Positions 33,380 to 45,925 of a stretch of 64,000 nt of DNA are shown piece after piece. The position numbers were made by a program, and so were the translations under genes. This DNA comes from Aphrophora alni (Eukaryota; Arthropoda; Insecta; Hemiptera; Aphrophoridae), in NCBI GenBank assembly GCA_963513935.1, contig OY740774.1, positions 82,546,890-82,610,889 on the forward strand. The letters run 5' to 3'. The number at the start of each line of letters is the position of its first letter. Positions within the stretch are counted from its first letter, which is position 1. The notes under the pieces are model-generated. The model worked only from the letters and a program-made list of their open reading frames with translations. It ran no database searches and was not told the origin of the DNA.

Positions 33380-34390
33380 TAGAACGTAAGAAATTTCATG
33401 AATAAATTGTATAAATTGTAATGTTTAAAAGTTGTAATATGTAAAGTGTAGAAGCGAGTGATGTAAAAGGGAAATAACGGACTGTCAGCTGAATTAAAAG
33501 AATGTAGCCTAGGTCAGTGAATAACAGGATAAAGCTTCAATAAATTCCTAAGTGTACAAGGTCAGGAGCATAGCAGTAACACGCATCTGCAAGCCGCACC
33601 TGAATAAACAAAGTATAGATGAGGAGGTGAAGGAGAGGACCGGACGTCAATCAACCAATATTGACAGACTGCTTGTCCAACAAATTAGCAGAGGGGTGAT
33701 GGAAATGAATGAATGGATGTTTAAATGTGTACTGTTTTGTTTTTTATTAATGAGAGATTCCGAATAAAATAAATAATTTTTCTTTTTAACTACAATTAGG
33801 ATAATAATCGTTGTAGTTACCAAGTACTTTATATATATGTAGGCATAGTTTTAAATTCAACCAAAGCAGATAAATAGAATCATATAAGACGAATTATTCC
33901 TTATATAAATGTAATATGTTTTGTGTGTGATAATGTGTTTATTTACAGCAAGGACGTTTAGATGAAACGGCTGTAATGGACTATAAGAACGCTTAAGCAA
34001 ATTTGTATGTATACCATAATAAATAACATGTGTTTTGAATATATAAATATTATACTATCATAAATAACATGTGTTTTGAATATATAAATATTATACTATC
34101 ATGAATAAAATGTGTTTTGAATATATAAATATTATACTATAATGAATAAAATGTGTTTTGAGTATATCAATATATGAAATGATGGAGGAGATGTTTTTTA
34201 GAGATAAATAAATGTGTTTATATAAGTTGTTAGGTTAATATGTCAAACTTTATGTTGATGATTAATAGAGATGATAAATAAATAGTTAATATGAAATGTG
34301 ATATGTCGAAAAAGGGGTTTAATACTAAAATTTTAGTTTTTTAAAAAATGAAGAATAGGATATTTTCATTTTAGCCGAAAATTTTAGTTC
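33380..34390 (+). other. Non-coding 3' internal region
   Basis: About 1 kb between the protease stop and the polypurine tract. The one frame of note (33552-33767, 71 codons) starts at a non-ATG codon and has a hydrophobic stretch near its end (CVLFCFLLM), but nothing identifies it as an envelope gene. This is where pol (and env) would lie in a full-length relative. Confidence 0.6.
34021..34176 (+). repeat. 41-bp tandem repeat, about 3.8 units
   Basis: Units start at 34021, 34062, 34103 and 34144 (the last partial). Each contains TGTGTTTTGAATATATAAAT. Units 1 and 2 are identical; units 3 and 4 have AAATG for ACATG and further changes. Confidence 0.9.
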
Positions 34391-34403
34391 AAAGGGGGGA
34401 TTT
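34391..34403 (+). promoter_or_regulatory. 3' polypurine tract
   Basis: AAAGGGGGGATTT lies directly before the TG of the 3' LTR, the position required for plus-strand priming. Confidence 0.85.
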
Positions 34404-36970
34404 TGAGGCGGTTTGGAAAAAGCCAAACGTCTCAAGTCCATTTAAAACAAGTTAAATTGCCGCGCTAAACCTTGTAGAGTGGGGACGAGGTGGGGCGATG
34501 ACGTCACGCCAGATCAAGAGCAAACTTGCTTGTTCGAACGTGAAAAGTCAAACTGCCTTAGTTCCTATTTTATTAAGAAACTAAATTATTAATATAAATA
34601 AATATTCAGTAGAGTCAACCGACCAATAATATCGAAGAATAAATTTAAAATCACATAAAACAAAAAAGTTATTCAAGTTTTTAGAAGGGCTCAAAAACCT
34701 AAAATTTGGAAAAAGAATAAATTCAAAATTCAAAAATCGTAGAGTCATAACCAAGTGGGGAAGTAACAATAATCACAAATAAAAAATATGAATTAATAAT
34801 AATTAACAGGTGAGAATGGACTTAGAAAGTCATTCTTGGGGAGTTTTTTGGAATTTTTGAGTTGAAGGGGGGATCATTTAAAAAATAATAATAAGTACTA
34901 TTGTAGAGACCACAATAGGGCACAATAATAGGTACTTAGAATCAAATTTGAAAATAAAATAAGGGAGATATAATAATTACAAAACGTAAAACTTCAAAGC
35001 CCAAAAGCGCGTAAAATAAACGTTAAAGGGGTAAAGTAACATGAAAATTATATGTATTTAGTATGTAAAATGGTAAAACACCAAAGCAGAAGTAATAATA
35101 TATAATGGGGGGGTTTTTATGAACATAAACTCATGCGACACAAACTTAAGGACTTCAAAGGCGAATAACTCGGCAACCAAACGAGTTATGGGAAAAGTAC
35201 AAACATAGTTTTTCGTCGTAGTAGAAGAGGAACAAGATTTCGTCAAAATAATTTTGAGAAAGGACTTATCTCAAAATTTGAAAAGGGGAAAAATCAAATT
35301 TCAGGAAAAGGGCGATAACTCGCGAACGAAGCGTAGTAGAGCGATGAGTCAAGTTCCACAAGACCCACAAGATGGAAAGGAAGAAGAATCCGAAAGGAAC
35401 TTTAAAATCGGTTCGAGCGTTCGAAAGTTATAGCGAGTTGAACGAAAAAACGTCAAAAGTAGAGATTTTCATGCCAAAACATGAACAGTTGCGCGCGCAT
35501 CTTCAAGCAGAGTCTAAAGTCAGAATCATCATATTGCCAACATGGATCAAAGATAACGTTAAAGAAAAAATACTATAAATTATTAATTAAAAGGTGTTTT
35601 AATTAATAATTAAGGAAGAAAACTATTCATTAGTCAAAAAATAGGACTAATAAAACATATAGTGTAAATATTTCAGACCAAAAGGGCCTGAAAACACATA
35701 ATATATGGAAAATACCTTTTTCCCAAAAAGGGAGGAAAATTGGCTCCAGAAAAGTGGATTAATTCCCACTGACAGGGAGACCGAGTTTTAATCGTCGAAA
35801 GACGATTACTTTTGATTTGGAATCGACGCTTAAAGGACGTTTCTTCTGCAACCGACTCTGAGCTGAGAGGAAGATTCAACTGTCACTCTACTAATTGGAC
35901 TTAGAATAATTTCAACTTTAATCGATCTTCAAGGCGACTTAGAAGAATTCGAGACCAGCATTCAACTACATAGCAGCTTACAGACTCTGGATAGAAAACA
36001 TCACATCACTATCATCTTAATAATACAACAAATTCCAAATCCAACTAGAACTTCTATTAAAGTGTGAAGGTATCTTATACTTAAGGAATAATTCGCAAAT
36101 ATTAACTTCTTTTCAAATATAACGTCATTAGGGGAATTATTAAAAATTAAATTCATTTTTAAACCTCTGCTTTGGTGTTGATAATTAATAATTTAAATAC
36201 GACTTTTTCAGTACAGGAAAAACTGTTTGTGGTTCTGTCTGGAAAGTCAAGCGTTTTTATTTTTGTTTAATATATAGATAATCTTACATTAATTAATGTT
36301 GTTAAATAAATAAATAGTTGTGTTATTGTTCAATTAAATTGTTTTGTGTGATTAAAAAAGATTTGAATATATAATTTTTCTGTGGAAAAGAGGAGATAAT
36401 ATACAAATAATTCATTTCTAAATTTTGTTGTGTTTTTAATATAAATCCATTCTGTGTATGCTATTAACTTTGTTTTAACATAAATTTTATATATATATGT
36501 GCTCTGGTAATATAATTTGAAAATTTTAAAAAGTTATCATCAGAACTTAAGAGCCGATTTCTCCCAAAAGGCACGACCTTGGAGAGAGAGAGAGTTAATC
36601 TTAAAAAAGTTAAATAATCGAGCATTGAGATAAAATTCAGGGAATTTTGCGTTAATTAAAATTTAGTAAGTTTATGAGGACAAGCTCATACTTATTAGAG
36701 CCAAGAGTTGCAAAATCTTTGATTTAAAAAAGTAAAAGTGAGCATCTTGGCCTTGCCCGCGCCTGCTCTGTAAAGAAAGGTGGTTCGCCCAGTCGGTGGT
36801 GATCGTACAGCGAGTTTAAGAGTTCGTGATAATAGTGTTTCAAAAAAGGGAACAAGAATCTTAAATTCGCGTGAAGTCAGACAAGACTTTCGGCGTGGTA
36901 AGTGGCGTTCCAACGTGGGGCAAGAAGAACCCTACTCGAACTCACTAACGCGGAGAAAGGCGGCGTGGCA
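34404..36970 (+). repeat. 3' long terminal repeat (2,567 bp)
   Basis: Collinear with the 5' LTR at an offset of exactly 6,839. I compared lines throughout and found no substitution. It ends GGCGGCGTGGCA and is followed by the CAAT duplication. Confidence 0.93.
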
Positions 36971-36974
36971 CAAT
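36971..36974. repeat. Target-site duplication, right (CAAT)
   Basis: Matches 27561-27564. Confidence 0.85.
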
Positions 36975-37426
36975 GTTTATTTAAGGTGCGCCCTCCGGCT
37001 GATAACAGATTGGAAACAACTAAATACAGGAAAAACTTTGTGTCCTGTGTACGATTTGAACTTAGCTTTAGTGTCGCTTTACATCAGAAAGTGACGATTT
37101 AAATAATTTGGCTTCCAGAACACTTAGTAATACTATAAAATTTGAATATGAGGATTGTTTTTAAAAGTCTACGGTCAGATTTTGTTGAATATTCAAGTAT
37201 TACAGTCTACTAAGTTCGAATTTGGTATTGATTGTTACTTACCTGTTTTTCACATACTGAAAAAAAAAACAAAATATGAGATGTGACTTAAGTAGTCAGG
37301 TCTTAAAAGATAATGTTTAACATTATTTCGTTATTAAAATTTTTTTTTAAACAACCTCAAGTGTCGGATTTTACAAATTATTACGGACAGAAAATAACGA
37401 GCGTATTGCTCACACTTTCAAACACA

Positions 37427-37487
<61 letters not shown>

Positions 37488-39176
37488 TTAATGCGACTGA
37501 GTTTAGACAAAGTACAAATATTGTAATGGTATAGGAAAGATATTGTATTCCAGATATGTCGTAAATAATAAATTTTTCTGCCTGAAAGTTTAAATTCCAT
37601 GTGGAAGTTATTTCGGATATCAATTTAACTCCCCCCCCCCTCTTATAGCAACCGCTTCCATTATACTTAATAACACTACGATTTACTAAAAATCAAACAC
37701 TTTTTTTTAAGTCCTAAAGTCCTCAATAGTCCCGTTTATTGTAATTTTAAAGTCTTCCTTTCATTTAATTTATTGTAAATTTGTTCTGTAAAATTAATCA
37801 ACTCGTCTTCTGTAGATTTATCTTTAAAAAATCCAAATTGATTTCAAATAATTTTTACTAGCATATTTCAAAAGTTTAATTTTTATGATTCTGAGTCAAC
37901 AAATTTGCCGTTGAAGGTATAAAACTGAAAAAAACAACTACGAAATGAATGTTGATTAAAAGTAAAGGTTTATGAGATAAAAACATGATTCAAATCTCTT
38001 CTAAGGGAAAATTTACGTAATTAATTGGTGAATTCTAAAGTTTATCTTTCTGTTCAGCAAATTTGAAAGTTATTATAACAAATATTCATGAAAAGTAACA
38101 CAATTTTACATATTTAACAATAATTAGATAGTTTTTTCTACAACTACTATTTTGTCTATTGGGTAGAACAAAAGGTTCGTTGACATTACATATCGTAGGT
38201 TCAATACAGCGGTTTAACTTATTTTTTGTGTCCAGTCAGTTCTTTTTATGGTACAATTAGAGACCACATGAAAAGAATACTATTTGCTCACACACACAGA
38301 CACGCTGTCCTGTATTATAGTAAGGATCATAACATGTGATAAAAACTAAAGTCCGTGGCATAACAGCTCGTGAGGATCCTTGCTCTAGACGGTTTTCAAA
38401 TCAGTTAATTTGTGATTAGTACGTTGATTTTCCCGTCGCTGTTTTTCTATAATTCTCAACCAGTGTTTACCATCAACTGTAGCGTTCCAATTACTCAAGT
38501 TGCTGGGTCAACACCGTAACATAACGTTTAATGATCGCATTAATTGTCTACTGACTTAAATCTAACTTCTCTTTCCAACCGCCTTTCTCTTCTCCTCTAC
38601 TCTCATCTGTAATTTTATAAACAATAAATTGCTACATCCACACATTATATTCCGTATCGAAATGAAGACCAGTCAGACAAATCACGAAAAGAATAGTTTA
38701 TTTTTTTAAATAACCTAAAATTACACTTTAACTCCAATTCACTACATAAACGCCGCATTGCGCATGCCGAGGTTACATGTTTCGGTTGTCTTGGCCACCT
38801 GTATAACCTTTCACCTTCTTCAAGGACACCGGACACTATAAATGGTTACGACATTAGATCTGTTCTGCTACTGCGCCTGCCTGTTGGCACTTGTGAATGT
38901 GTTTATATGCCCTGCTCGTGCAATTAATCAAGCTTAAGCGTGGATTTTTTATTATTTATTTCAAATTGTATGGTAATCTGTGTAATAAGATATAAGAGAA
39001 CTTTTTTCTTGACCGTTCGTTGAAATCTTTAACCGATGTGACGTTTATATAACCTGTATACAAATGAGAATTTATGTTCTCGCTTATTTACAGAGGAGTT
39101 AAACAGGTTGTTGATATAAATGTTTTTTGAATAAATAGAATTTATCTGTATCAATAGGAAAGGAGCAACATATAAG
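36975..39176. other. Gene-free stretch
   Basis: Target flank, then AT-rich DNA with a family-G-like block near 37850-38100. I see no gene. Confidence 0.45.
37431..37485 (+). repeat. (CA)n microsatellite
   Basis: About 27 CA units, preceded by shorter imperfect CA runs. The open frames across it are repeat artefacts. Confidence 0.95.
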
Positions 39177-39204
39177 TATCATTTTATCCTATTCATCAGT
39201 GTAG

Positions 39205-39252
<48 letters not shown>

Positions 39253-39280
39253 CTACACTGATGAATAGGATAAAATGATA
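39177..39280. repeat. Perfect 104-bp palindrome around (AT)22
   Basis: The 30-base arm starting TATCATTTTATCC at 39177 is repeated exactly in reverse complement at 39251-39280 (ending GGATAAAATGATA), with 44 bases of uninterrupted AT between. The whole is self-complementary without a mismatch and could extrude a cruciform. Confidence 0.97.
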
Positions 39281-39734
39281 TTTCGTTTATTTGTTAAGGT
39301 CAAAATGATCGGATGATTATTATTTCTTCGTTACTTAAATACTATCGTAAATAATTAATATTTTTGAGGGTCTATTCGTAAACAAAGATTTGTTTCTAGA
39401 TTTACTTTAGCATTACTTATACAGGGTGTGTCAGAAGATCGCCTACAGACTTCAGGACTAGGTTCCTCATATTACAATTTGAAGGGGGAAAATACAATTT
39501 CTATAAATATATGTTACAAAATACTTCGTTTTCTGTCAACCATCTATCTTTTTCAAAACTTAGATATAATTTCAAAAGGAATTGAGAAATTGACCCTACA
39601 TTTTATAGAATGTTATGTAATTACAATTTCTCAAAATATTGTTGAAACAAAGTAAGCTTTGACTCTGCAAATAAATACTGTGCTTGTCTTGCAAGTTTTT
39701 CAAAAAATAAAATAAATCTTGAACACAATTTCTC

Positions 39735-39895
39735 AAACGAAATACGTTTATTCAAACGCTTTTCAACGCCAATGCTTTACATAATTAAATGCATGAGCTA
39801 CAAAAAAAGAAACAACTTTTTTTATAGCTTGATTATTTTGTACCTCATGCATCACTGAAGATAACGACATTCTCGTTGAAACGCGTTTGGGTTAA
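39735..39895. repeat. Inverted repeat with GAAACGCGTTT motif
   Basis: The left part (ACGTTTATTCAAACGC, TTTTCAACGC) is the inverted counterpart of the right part (CGTTGAAACGCGTTTGGG, TTAATAAACGT). The right half contains CACTGAAGATAACGA...TCGTTGAAACGC, also present on the minus strand at about 60345-60405 in a diverged form. Confidence 0.65.
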
Positions 39896-40235
39896 TAAAC
39901 GTAAAATTTGTGAGAAATTATTTTAATGTTTTAAGCTGGGGCTTATCTAAATACACAAATATCTCTCAAAATACAAATATTAACGAAATTAGGAGGCTTT
40001 CTCCACTCACACAAAATACACGGGAAAAAACTCAATAATAAACCAAATTTAATATTACAAGAATTTTTTTTTAAAGATGCCATAGAATATAATTTTTTGT
40101 TAGTATTTAGTTTTATAGATGAGTGTACAAGAAACCAAATATTTAAGTTTTTTTTATAGTAGTAGTTAGTTGTCTCCAAAGATTGTATAACGAAGTTAAT
40201 GTCAAGTTAAATTTCGAAGAAAGTTTTCAAATTAT

Positions 40236-40373
40236 CCCAGTGTAGAACTCCCACATCAGAAAATAATGGTAGACCTGATGGGATCCTCCCTGAGGCAAGG
40301 AAGACTTTGGAATATACCCAACAAGTTACGATCACCGGATGACCTTCACAGGTTCCGTCTCCACTTTCTTTAA
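40236..40373 (+). pseudogene. LINE ORF2 C-terminal fragment (WN.P..LR motif)
   Basis: A 45-codon frame ends in TAA at 40371-40373. It contains SSLRQGRLWNIPNKLRSPDD followed by LHRFRLHFL. This matches the last residues of many CR1/Jockey-type ORF2 proteins, where a 'WN.LP..LR....L..F...L' pattern closes the protein. No start codon and no reverse transcriptase sequence lies upstream, so this is a strongly 5'-truncated insertion. It is a different tail type from the zinc-knuckle fragments at 21.96 kb and 24.7 kb, so at least two LINE families have been active here. Confidence 0.6.
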
Positions 40374-42655
40374 TGCAGAAGCAGTCTACGTATTACAGTG
40401 TGTTATGTATTATTAGACGGGACCAAATGACATATGTTTTCCTGAATGATTGAAGTAATGTAAAGTACGAGTTGGCATTGCGCAGAAGTTCTGCGCATTT
40501 ATTTTAAATCATGATGTGAACATAGCCTCACAATATGTTAATGATATCTATAACAGCTGATTAGAAAAATCAAAGTAATTAATATTGTTACCAGTGGCTA
40601 TAATAATTACTTAATGGCTACATTTTTTTCACCGTGTGTTTCAATTTGATTCTGTACTTCTGTTGAAAAATAAATATCTATTTTAATCTCACATATACGT
40701 AGTAAAAATTAAGTTATGTAATGGTATTATGTAAAAATAAAGTTAAGACGATTTCGTCAAATTTATATGAAATGTAAAAATAAATGAACCCAATCAAAGA
40801 GCTATCAAATTCAAATTATATCAAAAATTAACTCAATTTCAAATTAATGTAATTTACGTTAAGGACGCGTTTTTAGCAGAAATAAAGCAAGTTTTAAGCC
40901 CTGTTAATTACTTTTTTTCAAAGAGGGTTTATATCCCTAATGTCTGACAACTACCGAACTGTTTTTTTGGCTATGAATTATTTCGATTGGTTTTAATTAC
41001 TTTTGGGATGGGTGAGTGAAAGAGTTTGTGCACAGTTTTTCCACCTTTTATTTGTTCTGTGGCCAGTAGACTTTGCTCCCTGGTTGTTTTTATATTTCAT
41101 AAAATGATCTTGTAAACACAATGAAGTTGCTGTCTAATGTGTGATGTGACACAACTATATTCTTAAAACAAGAAATAATACCACAGCTACTGTACAATTG
41201 AACAAAATACAGACAGAAATAATAAAATTTTAATACTTTATAAGTTATGTGATTTGCTCCAGTCATTGGTATTGTGTTTACTATTAATTAAGATCACAGT
41301 GGTATGTAATATTATACTGAAACCATCGATGTATGTAAACCCTGGAAAGCCGTAACATTACTCCTACCACAGCTGGGCTTTGCTGACTGGTGACAAATTA
41401 ATTGGAAGCGTAATCAACCAGACTACTGTTTGTATTTTTTTTTAATTGGATATTTACAAGTTATATCAAAATTTAGAGGATATAACAATGAAGGAAACAG
41501 CATAATTGTTATGCAAATAATAAATTCTTTGTTATTTTTGTAAATTTATGAAACTTGAAAAAAATAAAATTCATGTAAATGAAAATATTATCAAAATAGC
41601 GAGTGACTTTTATTTTTTAAATATTTTTTATTCAATTAAAACGTTCCTCTAGTAAAGTTTAGGAATATAGGTCATATTATATTTTTTATATGACAAATTT
41701 TCAAAGTTTTCCTATTTTTTACAATTTACCTTTTATAAAATATTACATTTTTCTAAATTTACATTTTTTAGAAATTCTACATCTTTTCAAAATATGCCTT
41801 AAAATTTTTGACAATTACACCATTGAAAAGAAAAAGTCAATTTCGTTTAAACTCTTTAACAGAGTTATATTATTTTCTCTACATTCACGGTAATATTAAA
41901 GACACCTAGTAGGCCTATACTGAAAAAAAAAGTAATTTTGCATATTTTTTAGATGGATCTTTCCCGGACGTTTTGATGTACAAATTGGAGTTAAACAAAA
42001 ACAACCGTTAAAAATTAGAATATTTGTGACAGAATGCACTCTACCTGGGTGCCAAATAGAACTTGTGGACAAGGTTCATTTATACCAGAGGTAGAATAGG
42101 TATTCAGACTTTACTATTCAAATGATATCAAACGACTGACCAAGTGTCAAAGCGGCTGAGAGGCAGTCTTCTGATAAAGAGTTAAGCCCGGAATCCAACA
42201 AAAGACCCTAGGTTTTTTCTGTGCAGTTGATTCTTCACACCTATGGTAATGTGATTTGTAGGCCCACTATAAATGAACGGTAGTTGACTAAGGTGGAGAG
42301 TGGCGGGCTTGGTTAACATAAAACTTTCTTTACAATCGCAATTTCTTTAAAATTACTAATGATATTTTAATGAAATTTTCATCATGTATTCTATACAATG
42401 TATAGTTTTAAATAGACATATTTTTAAAACAATTCAGAGACGCATCTTTAATGCGATTGAAGAAAAGTGTGCAGAAAATAACTAATTTAACATTCAAGAA
42501 GAAAACACCTACCGGGATCCCAAAAAACTATTGTATTTTCTAAACTATATATTAAAAGTATTTTTCTAAACAAATAATTGATTTTGCAAAACCAAACATG
42601 AAATAAATGTAATGTTAAATCTAACCCACATATATATATATGCTTGGAATGTGCG
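40374..42655. other. Gene-free stretch
   Basis: AT-rich, with no supported gene. A short block at 41000-41050 (GTTTGTGCACAG) recurs near 51125 and 62115. Confidence 0.4.
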
Positions 42656-42659
42656 ATTA

Positions 42660-43340
42660 TTGAAATCAACAAACCGTGATCTGTGACCACAGATTCAACA
42701 CAAGGCAAGAATCTACCTTGACCTAAAGTAACACCCTCTCACTTTCTGCTCACCGAGAATTCTTATAATAATACCGTTTTATGATTTATGAACAACTAAT
42801 TAAGTTAATACATCATGTTGGTTTTACAATTACTTAGACTGCAATACTTTGACTTGTTAATTAATTGTCAATAATAGCATTGACTATGCAAGCGACATGT
42901 CGATAGTCAGTTTGATTAGTCAATAAATAACAAGGAAGTGGATGTGCAGAGGTGAGACAACAATCAATGATGGTTTCATATTTAATGGACATGCTGACTT
43001 AGTCAGTTTGAAGAAAACACTTTATTAATATAAACAAACCAAAAGAGAATCGTGGATTTTACAACAGTAGGCATATCATAATAATTAGGTATGAGATTTA
43101 AAGTTAACTTCCCATTACCTGTATTTTAGTAAATCTCATTACCTGTTAACAAACACTATTAAACAACGTAAGAATGTTGACCGACCTATTAAAATAAAGA
43201 ACTAACATTAACTACCATCTCACTTGCTGGGAGTTGAAATGAGGACGAAAAACTACATCCTCAATGTGTCACTCTATAATCAATCATTGCAAGTGTAACC
43301 CATAAGACGTAGCCATTCAGCGTAGACGTATTTCGTTGTC
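42660..43340 (+). repeat. Direct repeat family H, copy 1
   Basis: 42670-43025 matches 44570-44875 in order: GTGATCTGTGA, TTATGATTTATGAACAACTAA, ACTGCAA, CAATAGTCA-like sequence and GAAAACAATCAATG-like sequence. The adjoining 43110-43340 matches 2235-2460. Non-coding. Confidence 0.55.
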
Positions 43341-43865
43341 CTACTAGGTGATCTTGCTATACAATAGTTTGATACAAACATTCAACGGTTGTATTGCTTA
43401 TCAATTTAATTGTGTGACTAAAATAAAGAATTAATATTGCCAGTCTGTATTGTATCGAAAGCGGAAGCGAGGACTGAAAATTCTCCAGTCCAGTTCCTCT
43501 ACAACAACAGCTGTCTTGAATTCTCGTCTAAAATCTCTCTTCGTTTTCTTCTATCTTGAGCGACCCTTCTTCACTCTTGGGTTTACCTTCACGTCCACGA
43601 ACCATCTTTTTCGGAAGCTTTTGAAACGAATACCTCTTTAAATTAGCTGGATATTACAAAATAACTGATGATAATGAAATCAGGGGCATTAGTACGTCGC
43701 AGATAAAAAACTATTGTTTACAAACAAAATGGTTACACCACACGATAGTTAAAAAGTCAAATCATTTATGTCATCCAGTGGGGATTTTTATATCACGCTC
43801 AGGATGGAGTGGGGCACGCCGCCATTTTGAGGTCGTTTCCTCGCTTGTGGAAAATTTCACGCAGG

Positions 43866-43902
43866 TTAGGTTAGGTTAGGTTAGGTTAGGTCAGGTTAGG
43901 TT
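43866..43902 (+). repeat. Interstitial TTAGG run (seven units)
   Basis: Seven consecutive TTAGG units, one altered to TCAGG. TTAGG is the telomere unit of most insects. Confidence 0.85.
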
Positions 43903-44399
43903 AACTTCTGACTCAGTTAAGCTACGACGCTCGTTGTGCTCTCAAGCGACAGTTCTGAAGGTAATCTCTTTAGATTTGGTGTATAAATAGTTATTATTAG
44001 TTTTAAATTATTCTGGTAAAGTTTTATTGAGTTCATTGAAACACATTTACTAGGGTAGTCTGCTCAATCCACCTACCAAGTCAGCTGTTTCTTGGCGAAA
44101 ATAGACTCTCCTCAAGGAGACTGCGTGCTCATTGACGCTCCTTTAAAAATATAAGATCCTTGCTTTCCCTTGCGTTGAACTTCAAGCCTACCTTTCTACT
44201 CCTTAGATCAATAAATCATTGACTAGTCTTATTAATGTTTTATAAATGGTTATCTTTATTCTTTTAGACATTGACTTTGATCTTAATAGCTTTATAAATA
44301 ATAAAAAAAAATCGTATATTTAAGTAACTTTATAGTCAATAGTTGCGCGCGCAACTGTTCGTATACTGTAGCGATTTAGAGAGAGCGCCTCTCAATACC

Positions 44400-44880
44400 C
44401 AACACGATGATACAAAGCCCTCTTACTTTAACAGTATTAACACTCTTTAACAGATCCATTGCTTCTCAATTTAATGTTTACAGATATTTATACTATTTCC
44501 CTTGTAAAAACAATTCGTTTATTTGTCAAAGTGTAGAATTATCTTCACATCCTGAATGTAAGAATTGTTACTGGTGATCTGTGATAAGAAGAACAGGATT
44601 CACCTTGACTTAAAGTATTGCTCACCGGAGATTCTTATGATTTATGAACAACTAATGAACTTTATACAACATGTTAGATTTACAATTTATTGGACTGCAA
44701 CACTTGACTAGTTAATAATACGAGCATTGGTTATACAACCAACACGCCAATAGCCAGTCATAATAGTCAATAGACAGTTTGATTAAGAAGCGGATATGCA
44801 AGGCTGGGAAAACAATCAATGTTAGTTTTATAATTAATGAACTTACTGATTTAGTTACTTCGAAGGTAACATATCATCAA
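44400..44880 (+). repeat. Direct repeat family H, copy 2
   Basis: Partner of the 42.66-kb copy, in the same orientation, about 1.9 kb downstream. Confidence 0.55.
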
Positions 44881-45324
44881 TATGAAGTGACTTCACTATT
44901 TATTTAGACACTAGAATACGGCACAAGCGACTCATCTAGTGCCGTAGTACCAAATGCAGTTGCGAGAAGTACCACCGACATTGCTGCTAAAAATGGCTAA
45001 GTTTCACGTGCTCATTGTGTCTTTTAGTTGCGCGAAACAAACTCTGAGACCCCCAAAACTGAACTTCTATTTTTTACCCACCTAATCACATTCTCGTTTA
45101 GTGTGACAATGTTACTGGTTAGCATCGGAATCTTGCTCGGAATCTGCTTGCTTTGATTGCGATGGCAGTGAGACAGCTGACGATTAGTCAGTGCACAGAG
45201 GAACAGAGAGGGTATCTCCGAGAGAGTTGAGAGTGATGTGATACAACTTGACATTACTTCTGTTGAGTCCTCTGCATTTATTAATTTTATTTATAGTAAA
45301 ATTATTTGTAAATTATTATGTCGT
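44881..45324. other. Gene-free stretch
   Basis: No gene. A minus-strand 76-codon frame at 45024-45254 has no recognisable motif. Confidence 0.4.
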
Positions 45325-45560
45325 AGTAAGTTTTCAGGAAATGGCGTTACCGAAATTCTCGGGAAAGCCTAAATTATGTGTCCCGCGACAGTACTTATAA
45401 TTATATTTCGATGTCCGCCGTAATAGGTTTTAGACCACCATCTTACATTCGCGGTTGTCTGGAGTTACTTTTTATAATTAAATTACGTCCTCTGAATCAG
45501 TTTATTATAATTAACTCATTAAGATCTGGTTACATAGAGTGGTTATTGGTCTGAAGGGAA
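45325..45560 (+). repeat. Dispersed repeat family E, copy 2
   Basis: Partner of 8225-8460 (GGAAATGGCGTTACCGAAAT). Confidence 0.45.
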
Positions 45561-45694
45561 TGAATTATTTATGATTACAAAAGGTTAGGGACAACTACCT
45601 TTTCCTAGATTTAACCTATATTAGGTTAAAGCATACCCCGCGTATTAAGTGATGATGTTTCTCCAAACAAGAGAAAATCACCGCATGTGTGTGA

Positions 45695-45925
45695 TAATTC
45701 TGAGGTATCCTACCTAGATCTTCACTTTTCTTCTTGTAGTCCTAGATTACATTCGTTTCTTTTATTTCTAAAATGATGTCTCTTTTACCCAACTCTTACT
45801 TTCTTTCGAATCAGACGTTACTAAAGTATTAGAGAACTAAGTTTTTTTTTATTTTATGCTTTTTTCTTCTTCTTTTTTTAAGGCGATGATAACAGAGAAG
45901 GTTTTTGCCTAAACAACAAGAAAAA
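45695..45925 (-). repeat. Dispersed repeat family A, copy 11
   Basis: Inverted copy with TTACTAAAGTATTAGAGAAC, AAGGCGATGATAACAGAGAA and the left terminus AACAACAAG. Confidence 0.65.

Larger units (their letters stand above)
27565..36970 (+). mobile_element. Non-autonomous Gag-Pro LTR retrotransposon, about 9.4 kb
   Basis: Two direct 2,567-bp LTRs (27565-30131 and 34404-36970, constant offset 6,839) bracket 4,272 bp. The LTRs start TGAGGC and end GTGGCA. Internally, in order, are a tRNA-Lys-type primer site, a charged coiled-coil frame, Gag, a -1 frameshift site, an aspartic protease with a long tail, about 1 kb of non-coding DNA with a 41-bp tandem repeat, and a polypurine tract abutting the 3' LTR. 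No YxDD reverse transcriptase, RNase H or integrase is present. Long LTRs, Lys primer and 4-bp duplication recall the Osvaldo/Ulysses group of Ty3/Gypsy elements (from memory). It must use enzymes supplied in trans. Every LTR line I compared was identical, so the insertion is young. Confidence 0.9.

Noticed and set aside
33552..33767. Possible env remnant (71 codons with a hydrophobic end)
   Set aside because: It starts at a non-ATG codon, lacks a signal peptide or fusion motif, and has only a short hydrophobic stretch. I cannot support an envelope assignment.
37313..37623. Thr/His and Val/Cys repeat frames on both strands
   Set aside because: They are translations of the (CA)n microsatellite.
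42150..42205. tRNA-like stretch with CGGCTGAGAGGC and CCGGAATCC
   Set aside because: The spacing and the B box are too poor, and no stems form.
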